Positions 6,701 through 10,990 of a stretch of 10,990 nt of DNA are shown here, one piece after another. Under the pieces are notes generated by a model. The model made no database searches, was not told the DNA's origin, and saw only the letters and a program-made list of their open reading frames with translations. Position numbers and translations under genes: made by a program. The DNA lies in the NCBI GenBank assembly GCA_035444405.1, contig DAOMOP010000141.1, forward strand, positions 1 through 10,990, given 5' to 3'. The stretch comes from DAOMOP01 sp035444405 (GTDB lineage Bacteria; Pseudomonadota; Gammaproteobacteria; Burkholderiales; Rhodocyclaceae). Position 1 is the first letter of the stretch. Every line of letters begins with the position of its first letter.

Positions 6701-7754
6701 TTTCCCACGGCTGCGGAAAATCCGGAATGCACAGGTTCGACACCGAGAAGCCGGTGAGCCCCGCCTTCGGGCGCGAGCCGCGCCCGGTCGCGCCCTCGTC
6801 GCGGATCTCGCCGCCGGCGCCGGTCGCCGCGCCGGGAAACGGCGAGATCGCGGTCGGGTGGTTGTGCGTCTCGACCTTGGCGAGGATGTGGGTGGCCTCG
6901 CGGTGATGGCGCCACTGGCCGTCGGCGTCCGGATAAAGCCGATCGACGCTCGCCCCCTCGATCACCGACGCGTTGTCGGCATAGGCGACGACGGTGCCCT
7001 CCGGGTGGGCGGCGTGCGTCTCGCGGATCATGCCGAACAGCGTCTTGTCCATCGGGCGCGCGTCGATGACCCAGTCGGCGTTGAAGATCTTGTGGCGGCA
7101 GTGCTCGGAGTTCGCCTGCGCGAACATCATCAGCTCGACGTCGGTCGGGTTGCGCTCGATGCGGCGGAAGTGGTCGACGAGGTAGTCGATCTCGTCGTCC
7201 GACAGCGCGAGTCCGAGCTCGCCGTTGGCGCGCTCGAGCGCCTCACGCCCGCCCGCGAGCACGTCGACGCTCGTGAGCGGCTGCGGTGCGTAGTGCTGGA
7301 ACAAGGCCTTCGCCGCATCGAGCGTCGGCAGCACCGACTCGGTCATGCGGTCGTGCAGCAACGGCAGCGCGGCCGCATATTGGCGGTCGTCGAGGACGTT
7401 CTTCAGCGCGAGCGTGTAGGCGGTGCCGCGCTCGATACGCACGACCTTGTCGAAGCCGCACTGGTGGGCGATGTCGGTGGCCTTCGACGACCACGGCGAG
7501 ATCGTCCCGAGCCGCGGCACGACGAGCAGCAGCGTCCCCTCGGGCGCTGGCTCCGCCGGCGCGGTCGCGCCGAGCAACTCGGCGAGCCGTGTGCGTACTG
7601 CCGCGTCGAGCGCGCCGGCCACTTCGACGAAATACCAGTGCTCGGCCGTCACCCCCTTGAGCCTGGGCAGCGGCTCGAGCAGCGCGCGCTGCAGGCGGGA
7701 AAGACGCGAAGGAGAGAACGCTGCGCCACCGCGCAGTCTGAGGATTTCGGCCAT
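3777..7754 (-). CDS. purL: Phosphoribosylformylglycinamidine synthase
   Basis: A 1325-residue single-chain FGAM synthase of the large proteobacterial type (E. coli enzyme about 1295). It catalyses the fourth step of de novo purine synthesis: FGAR + glutamine + ATP to FGAM, in the cytoplasm. An N-terminal PurS-like domain covers about residues 1-150. FAQANSEHCRHKIFN (211-225) and THNHPTAISPFPGAATGAGG (296-315) mark the first synthetase domain, and the second half-domain continues to about 1065. A class I glutamine amidotransferase domain starts near 1073 (RPKIAVLREQGVNSHNE). Its triad is visible: Cys1169 in GVCNGCQMM, and His1290 and Glu1292 in PHPER. The gene looks intact. It is preceded by its own promoter and appears to be a single transcription unit, though the copper cluster follows 116 bp downstream on the same strand. 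Confidence 0.98.
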   Translation of the reverse strand: MAEILRLRGGAAFSPSRLSRLQRALLEPLPRLKGVTAEHWYFVEVAGALDAAVRTRLAELLGATAPAEPAPEGTLLLVVPRLGTISPWSSKATDIAHQCGFDKVVRIERGTAYTLALKNVLDDRQYAAALPLLHDRMTESVLPTLDAAKALFQHYAPQPLTSVDVLAGGREALERANGELGLALSDDEIDYLVDHFRRIERNPTDVELMMFAQANSEHCRHKIFNADWVIDARPMDKTLFGMIRETHAAHPEGTVVAYADNASVIEGASVDRLYPDADGQWRHHREATHILAKVETHNHPTAISPFPGAATGAGGEIRDEGATGRGSRPKAGLTGFSVSNLCIPDFPQPWEKPYGRPERIASALEIMIDGPIGGAAFNNEFGRPNLAGYFRSFEQEVMGEVRGYHKPIMIAGGLGSIQAQQSHKVAFAPGTLLIQLGGPGMLIGLGGGAASSMATGTNTADLDFASVQRGNPEIQRRCQEVIDRCWQQGEANPILSIHDVGAGGLSNAMPELADSAGLGARLELREVHIEEPGMSPREIWSNESQERYVLAIAPERLEDFRAICARERCPFAVLGEATADGHLTVTDRHFGNKPVDIEMQVLLGKPPKMTRNVSRRAVHVPPFDVTDTDLRETCLRVLRLPAVASKSFLITIGDRSVGGLTARDQMVGPWQVPVGDVAVTAMSFNGYRGEAFAMGERTPVACLDAPASGRLAVGEAITNIAAADIDALGQVKLSANWMAAAGHRGEDAKLFDTVSAVSQFCQQAGLAIPVGKDSLSMKTTWREAPALAGTEAAAPGEDGAVDKAVIAPLSLVVTAFAPVADIRRTLTPQLRLEHGLETELVLIDLGNGRNRLGGSALAQVYGSVGEHAPDVDADALARFFALIQQFRRDGLLLAYHDRSDGGLFATLCEMAFASHCGLSLMLDTVCYDPYMNDVDGLDKVPDTIKGRLNDRLFAGLFAEELGAVIQIRREDRARITAPLAEAGLAYHFVGEPNDKDEIRLWRNAKLVFSASRTELVQAWSQTSHHIARLRDDADCAAEEFDALADAADPGLSMSLTFDAADDIVAPLIATGARPKIAVLREQGVNSHNEMAAAFERAGFAPFDVHMSDLQDGRHRLADFHGLAACGGFSYGDVLGAGQGWAKSILFNAVLREQFEAFFGRGDTFALGVCNGCQMMAQLARIIPGAQHWPTFQRNRSEQFEARFVMVEVMDSPSILLAGMAGSRMPIVVSHGEGRAVFRDEADQTTALGALRYLDNHGRVAQTYPFNPNGSPDGLTGFTTADGRFTIMMPHPERTFRASQMSWHPADLVEDSPWLRMFRNARRWLA

Positions 7755-7815
7755 GGCTATCGCTTTGCAGGATCAAGTGGGCACGCGACCGTCGCTCGCC
7801 GGTCACAGGCGCCGA

Positions 7816-7821
7816 ATTATA
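7816..7821 (-). promoter_or_regulatory. purL promoter -10 box
   Basis: A perfect TATAAT on the minus strand, in the context GGGTATAATTCGGCGCC, lies 61 bases before the purL ATG (7754). Transcription would start near 7808, leaving a leader of about 54 bases. No good -35 hexamer stands at 16-18 bp upstream, where the DNA is G-rich. No clear PurR-type operator was recognised. Confidence 0.6.
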
Positions 7822-7884
7822 CCCGACCCCCCGTCGATCGCTCCCGCCGGGCGCCGCGACCCGCCGCCGCAACTGTCCTCTTGC

Positions 7885-7905
7885 AGCCAGCCCGAATGGC
7901 CGGCC
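7885..7905 (-). terminator. GC-rich hairpin after the bactofilin gene (possible terminator without T-run)
   Basis: On the minus strand GGCCGGCC, a five-base loop (ATTCG) and GGCTGGCT form an eight-pair stem with two G-U pairs in RNA. It begins 11 bases after the bactofilin stop. No T-run follows. It may stop transcription with Rho or protect the 3' end of the mRNA; the purL promoter lies just beyond it. Confidence 0.4.
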
Positions 7906-7916
7906 GAGCCCGTGGA

Positions 7917-8558
7917 TCAGTTCGCCGCGGCGCTCGACTTGGTCCCGATAGCGCTCGCCGCTGCGCTTCCGGCGCCCGGGCGCACCGCATTGGCCGCTTC
8001 GGACGCCGGCTGGCGCGCCGTCGCCGGATCGGCCGCCGCATGGCGGACGCCCTGTCGAAGCACGGCCGTTTGCACCTCGCCGCCCCGCCGCGCACCGCCT
8101 TCGGGTTGCGCAAGCGCCTCGCCGGCGGCGGCCTTGCGCACATCGCGCCCATCGGTGCCTTCGGCAGCGTCGGCGGTCTCGCGCGCAGCGACGTCGCCCG
8201 TGCGCACGAGCTGTCCTTCGACACTCGCCCCGCATTCCATCTGCAGCTGCCGATAGGCGATGTTGCCCGAGACCTTCGCACCGGCCTGCAGCTCGAGAAA
8301 ATGCTCGACCTCGAGGTCGCCCGACACGGTTCCGTTGATCACCGCATCGTGCGCATGCACGCGCCCGACGATGCACCCCTTCTCGCTCAGCACGATCAGG
8401 CTCTTCTCGCCCGGCTTGCCCAGCACGTTGCCCTCGATCCGGCCGTCGACACGCAGCCCTCCCGAGAACAGCACGTCACCGACAATATGCAGATTGTCGG
8501 CAATCAGGCTCGAGAGTTTGCTCACTTCGATGGACTTGTTGCGCTTTTTTCCGAACAT
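7917..8558 (-). CDS. Bactofilin (polymer-forming cytoskeletal protein)
   Basis: A 213-residue bactofilin (DUF583/CcmA family). These proteins polymerise without nucleotide into filaments at the inner face of the membrane and act as scaffolds in cell shape, stalk or wall-enzyme placement. The beta-helical core spans about residues 16-120, with repeated hydrophobic/Gly turns such as VGDVLFSGGLRVDGRIEGNV, GTVSGDLEVEHF and AKVSGNIAYRQLQMECGASV. The short N-terminus MFGKKRNKSIEVSKL is typical. The last 90 or so residues are Ala/Arg/Glu-rich and probably disordered; this tail is long for the family. ATG at 8558 has GAGGAG six bases upstream. The coiled-coil gene ends 18 bp before it, which supports an operon with that gene and the M23 peptidase. 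Confidence 0.93.
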   Translation of the reverse strand: MFGKKRNKSIEVSKLSSLIADNLHIVGDVLFSGGLRVDGRIEGNVLGKPGEKSLIVLSEKGCIVGRVHAHDAVINGTVSGDLEVEHFLELQAGAKVSGNIAYRQLQMECGASVEGQLVRTGDVAARETADAAEGTDGRDVRKAAAGEALAQPEGGARRGGEVQTAVLRQGVRHAAADPATARQPASEAANAVRPGAGSAAASAIGTKSSAAAN

Positions 8559-8576
8559 CCCCGACTCCTCGGCCGC

Positions 8577-9002
8577 TCAGCGCTTGTCGCTGCCGGCTGT
8601 CTTGATGAATTCGAGCTCCTCCTGCACCTGCTTGAGTTGCTCGTTGAGCACGACGATCTGGCGCTCGAGTTCCATGCGCGTGACCGCGGCGATCTCGAGA
8701 TCGAGCCCGGCCCGTTGCAGCTCGTCGCGCAGCTCCTGGCCGGCCGCGTCCGACTCGCGCAGGCGCTCGCGCAGCTGCTGGTTGTCCTGTTCGAGACCGC
8801 GCAGGTCGGCCGACAACTGCTCGAACTCGCCAACCGGCACGAAGTGATTGTCGAGATACCAGGCGCCGGCAGCGCCGACGCCACCCAGCACCGCGAGCGC
8901 GACGAGCACGCGAACCAGCTTCGCGCGCGTCGATCGCACCGCTGTCAGGACGACAGCCCCGCCACTGAGGTCACGGCTGCGCGCGCGTCGGCGAAGGAAC
9001 AT
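8577..9002 (-). CDS. Small membrane-anchored coiled-coil protein between peptidase and bactofilin
   Basis: A 141-residue protein of no firmly known function; it may belong to a betaproteobacterial DUF6776-type family, but I cannot confirm that. A basic N-terminus (MFLRRRARSR) is followed by one membrane segment at about 28-49 (KLVRVLVALAVLGGVGAAGAW). A predicted coiled coil then fills about 58-133, with heptad-like Leu/Glu/Gln spacing (FEQLSADLRGLEQDNQQLRE, LNEQLKQVQEELEFI). The topology is probably N-in with the coiled coil in the periplasm. The gene begins 13 bp after the M23 peptidase stop, without a strong ribosome binding site, suggesting translational coupling. By position it could bridge the periplasmic peptidase and the cytoplasmic bactofilin scaffold; this is inference. 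The ATG at 9002 is the best start I can see. Confidence 0.8.
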   Translation of the reverse strand: MFLRRRARSRDLSGGAVVLTAVRSTRAKLVRVLVALAVLGGVGAAGAWYLDNHFVPVGEFEQLSADLRGLEQDNQQLRERLRESDAAGQELRDELQRAGLDLEIAAVTRMELERQIVVLNEQLKQVQEELEFIKTAGSDKR

Positions 9003-9015
9003 GATGCGGCTGTGG

Positions 9016-10098
9016 TCAGAAGCGCGCGAGATATACCGACGGATCGACGAAACGCCCGTCCTTGAGGATCTCGAAATGAAGATGCGGCCCGGTCGAGCGG
9101 CCGGTCGAGCCGACCAGCGCAATCTGGTCGCCCGGCATGACCACCTGACCCCGCTTGACAAGCAGCTTCGACGCATGTGCGTAGCGTGTCGCCAACCCGC
9201 CGCCATGGTCGATCTCGACCGTGTAGCCGTACTGTGAGCGCCGGCCGGCAAAGATCACCCGCCCGCCCGCACTGGCGTGGATCGGCGTTCCCTTGGGCGC
9301 GGGGAAATCGACCCCACTGTGGAACGCGCGCCGCCTGGTGAACGGATCGGAACGGTTCCCGAATCCCGACGTGATCGAGAAGCCGTCGACCGGCTGACGC
9401 CCCGGAAACGACATGTGGGCGAGATTGTACGCGGTGGCGACACGGTCGATCTCGTCCAGGACGTCGGCGAGCCGCAGCATCTCGCCGTCCAGGTGCGCAA
9501 GCACGTCGTCGAGCTCGTCGGCCTCGGGCAATGCGCCTTGCGGCGCAACCGGCGTCCCGCTGCGCGATGCCAGCGGCCTGAGCAGCGGCCCGCCGGCCGG
9601 CGCTCCCGGCGGCGTCTTCGCGACACGCCCCTTGGCGCCAGCCTGCAATTCGTCGCTGTTGATGCGTGCCTCGAACTCCTTGATCGCGCCGATGCGCGCC
9701 GCCAGCTCGATCGCCTCGGCTTCGAGCTGCACCATGCGGCCCGACAGCTCGCCGAAGCGATCGATCAGGTAGCGATTCTCGGCCGGAATCGCGCCCTCTG
9801 GCGCAACCGACACGAGGCTCGCTTCGGCCGGCGGCTCTCGTTCGGGAAGGCCGGCAGCGATCGCCCCGCCATACTCGCGCCGCGGTTCGGCCGGCACGTC
9901 CGCCTCGACATAGGCGTCTTCGGCATCCGTGACGACGAGGCCATGCGTCGTGTCGCGGCCCAAGGTGTAGCCCAGCGCAAAACCGCCCGCAAGCACCAGC
10001 AACATGCTCGCCAAAACGAGACCCACGAACGCCCCGACGCTGAGCGTACGCATCTTCGAGCGGGTCACCGTTCCGGCGGAAAGAATGACGAACGCCAT
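9016..10098 (-). CDS. Membrane-anchored M23 family (LytM-type) peptidase
   Basis: A 360-residue M23 metallopeptidase. The family cleaves peptide cross-links of peptidoglycan in the periplasm, or serves as an amidase activator when residues are lost. One membrane segment lies at about 20-45 (VGAFVGLVLASMLLVLAGGF), with charged helical regions at about 108-150 and 193-225 that are likely coiled coil. The catalytic domain occupies about 240-360. Zinc ligands are visible as His260 and Asp264 (HSGVD) and His341 (GPHLHFE), with His308 (YAHAS) and His339 completing the site, so the enzyme should be active. ATG at 10098 was chosen over the open frame reaching 10242 because GGAGG stands six bases upstream (10105-10109) and the protein then starts just before its anchor. 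The coiled-coil and bactofilin genes follow closely. Bactofilin and M23 hydrolase pairs are known to shape cells, for example CcmA with Csd proteins in Helicobacter. Confidence 0.93.
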   Translation of the reverse strand: MAFVILSAGTVTRSKMRTLSVGAFVGLVLASMLLVLAGGFALGYTLGRDTTHGLVVTDAEDAYVEADVPAEPRREYGGAIAAGLPEREPPAEASLVSVAPEGAIPAENRYLIDRFGELSGRMVQLEAEAIELAARIGAIKEFEARINSDELQAGAKGRVAKTPPGAPAGGPLLRPLASRSGTPVAPQGALPEADELDDVLAHLDGEMLRLADVLDEIDRVATAYNLAHMSFPGRQPVDGFSITSGFGNRSDPFTRRRAFHSGVDFPAPKGTPIHASAGGRVIFAGRRSQYGYTVEIDHGGGLATRYAHASKLLVKRGQVVMPGDQIALVGSTGRSTGPHLHFEILKDGRFVDPSVYLARF

Positions 10099-10104
10099 CC
10101 TTGT

Positions 10105-10109
10105 CCTCC
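10105..10109 (-). promoter_or_regulatory. Ribosome binding site of the M23 peptidase gene
   Basis: GGAGG with six bases to ATG at 10098. It decides this start against longer in-frame options that reach 10242 and encode a Cys/Arg-rich stretch with no protein-like character. Confidence 0.8.
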
Positions 10110-10286
10110 AGCAATAGCGGGCCCGCCTGAACACGCACGAGCCGCCGATTCGGTGCGGATCGGCCCGACTGGATTCGTGCAAATCCAAATGGGCCGAACA
10201 AAATTCGTCGAAGTCTATCACCAAAGCGGCGACGGTGCGCAAGCCCGGCCAAGGCGGGCCCGGCGGCGCGCGGCCCCCCGAAACGA

Positions 10287-10302
10287 NNNNNNNNNNNNNN
10301 NN
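10287..10302. other. Undetermined bases (16 N)
   Basis: Sixteen N residues mark an assembly or base-calling gap in the ppsA-peptidase intergenic region. Both flanks are extremely GC-rich and partly inverted to each other (GCGCGCGGCC on the left, GGCCGCCGCGC on the right). A stable hairpin is a likely cause. The true length is unknown, and no coding region is affected. Confidence 0.95.
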
Positions 10303-10322
10303 GGCCGCCGCGCTGTCGGAAG

Positions 10323-10342
10323 GGCCGGCGCACGCGCCGGCC
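10323..10342 (-). terminator. GC-rich hairpin downstream of ppsA
   Basis: A perfect eight-base inverted repeat GGCCGGCG/CGCCGGCC with a four-base loop lies 11 bases after the ppsA stop. On the minus strand it is followed by CTTCCG rather than a clear T-run. It is probably the ppsA terminator or a 3'-end stabiliser. Confidence 0.55.
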
Positions 10343-10353
10343 GCGACCGGCGT

Positions 10354-10990
10354 TCAGTTCTTTCTGTGCTCGGCGAGCTTGAGCCAGGTGTCGACGACCG
10401 TGTCCGGATTCAGCGAGATCGTCTGGATGCCCTCGTCCATCAGCCACTCGGCGAAGTCGGAGTGGTCCGACGGCCCCTGCCCGCAGATGCCGACGTACTT
10501 GCCGAGGCGGTTCGCCGAACCGATCGCCATCGACAGCAGGCGCTTGACCGCCGGGTCGCGCTCGTCGAACGCATGGGCGACGAGACCCGAGTCGCGGTCC
10601 AGTCCCAGCGTGAGCTGGGTGAGATCGTTCGAGCCGATCGAGAAGCCGTCGAAATGCTCGAGGAAGGCCTCGGCGAGCAGCGCGTTCGACGGAATCTCGC
10701 ACATCATGATCAGCTTGAGCGCGTTGTCGCCGCGGCGCAGGCCGTGCTCGGCGAGCAGTTCGACGACCCCTTCGGCCTCCTCGACGTTGCGCACGAACGG
10801 GATCATGATCTGCACGTTGGTAAGCCCGAGCTCGCCGCGCACCTTGCGCATCGCCTGGCACTCGAGCTCGAAGCAGTCGCGGAAGCTGTGCGCGATGTAG
10901 CGCGACGCGCCACGGAAGCCCAGCATCGGGTTCTCCTCTTCCGGCTCGTAGATCTCGCCGCCGAGCAGCTTGCGGTACTCGTTCGACTTG
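10354..10990 (-). CDS. ppsA: Phosphoenolpyruvate synthase, C-terminal part (cut by window edge)
   Basis: The last 211 residues of PEP synthase, which makes phosphoenolpyruvate from pyruvate and ATP in gluconeogenesis. The visible part is the C-terminal PEP/pyruvate-binding TIM-barrel domain. It contains NPMLGFRGASRY, IMIPFVRNVEEAEGV, IGSNDLTQLTLGLDRDSG and the catalytic-cysteine motif VGICGQGPSDH. It ends in DTWLKLAEHRKN, followed by TGA. The frame stays open through the right edge (KSNEYRKLLGGEIYEPEEEN), so the internal ATG at 10926 is not the start. The gene appears intact as far as visible. Confidence 0.96.
   Translation of the reverse strand, partial: KSNEYRKLLGGEIYEPEEENPMLGFRGASRYIAHSFRDCFELECQAMRKVRGELGLTNVQIMIPFVRNVEEAEGVVELLAEHGLRRGDNALKLIMMCEIPSNALLAEAFLEHFDGFSIGSNDLTQLTLGLDRDSGLVAHAFDERDPAVKRLLSMAIGSANRLGKYVGICGQGPSDHSDFAEWLMDEGIQTISLNPDTVVDTWLKLAEHRKN

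Larger units (their letters stand above)
10110..10353. other. Intergenic region between ppsA and the M23 peptidase gene
   Basis: No gene is visible. The part nearest the peptidase contains two small inverted repeats: GCCGAT/ATCGGC (10144-10164) and GGATT/AATCC (near 10171-10186). A less GC-rich stretch at about 10165-10225 is a plausible promoter location for the peptidase operon, but no convincing -35/-10 pair was found. The far part holds a hairpin after ppsA and an undetermined 16-base run. Confidence 0.5.

Noticed and set aside
5526..9065. Very long plus-strand open frame (1179 codons)
   Set aside because: It is antisense to purL, bactofilin and the coiled-coil gene. Its translation is Arg/Ala/His/Asp-rich with no domain pattern, typical of a GC-rich shadow frame. 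The minus-strand genes have clear family motifs.
10099..10242. Longer N-terminus for the M23 peptidase
   Set aside because: The extra residues are Cys/Arg/His-rich and unlike a signal or anchor, while a strong ribosome binding site supports the start at 10098.
8945..10861. Minus-strand open frame of 638 codons spanning the N run
   Set aside because: It crosses the gap and overlaps both ppsA and the M23 peptidase in another frame; Arg-rich and without motifs.

Overview
The window is GC-rich (roughly two thirds G+C by eye). Every recognisable gene lies on the minus strand, so the natural reading order runs from position 10990 down to 1. The housekeeping proteins (PurL, PpsA, bactofilin, M23 peptidase) and the DUF2946/SCO/PCu(A)C set suggest a betaproteobacterium, most likely of the Azoarcus/Thauera group (Rhodocyclaceae/Zoogloeaceae). 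That placement is inferred from protein character alone; no rRNA or other marker is present. I see no tRNA, rRNA, insertion sequence, phage gene or CRISPR array.

The right side is core chromosome. The C-terminal 211 residues of phosphoenolpyruvate synthase (ppsA) run off the right edge and are followed by a GC-rich hairpin and a 16-base run of N. A tight three-gene operon comes next: a membrane-anchored M23 (LytM-type) peptidase, a small membrane-anchored coiled-coil protein, and a bactofilin. These look like a cell-envelope/cell-shape module in which a bactofilin scaffold could position a peptidoglycan hydrolase. After a hairpin and a perfect TATAAT box comes the 1325-residue purL gene for purine synthesis.

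The left third (positions 1-3660) is a distinct metal-handling cluster. In transcription order it holds a DUF2946 protein, a SCO-family lipoprotein, a PCu(A)C copper chaperone, a second DUF2946 protein, a TonB energy transducer, and the start of a TonB-dependent outer-membrane receptor cut by the left edge. PCu(A)C and SCO are copper carriers that supply cytochrome oxidase, and both DUF2946 proteins carry an HCxYCxxH metal-binding-type motif. The cluster can be read as a copper uptake and delivery system: receptor plus its own TonB for import across the outer membrane, small DUF2946 proteins as possible periplasmic carriers, and PCu(A)C/SCO for hand-off to the oxidase. The copper assignment of the receptor and of the DUF2946 proteins is inference.

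Non-coding features are modest. There is a weak promoter flanked by a widely spaced inverted repeat before the copper cluster, a hairpin-rich leader before tonB, an AT-rich dyad before the receptor, and intergenic hairpins after DUF2946, bactofilin and ppsA. Many long open frames on the plus strand are GC-driven shadows of the real genes.
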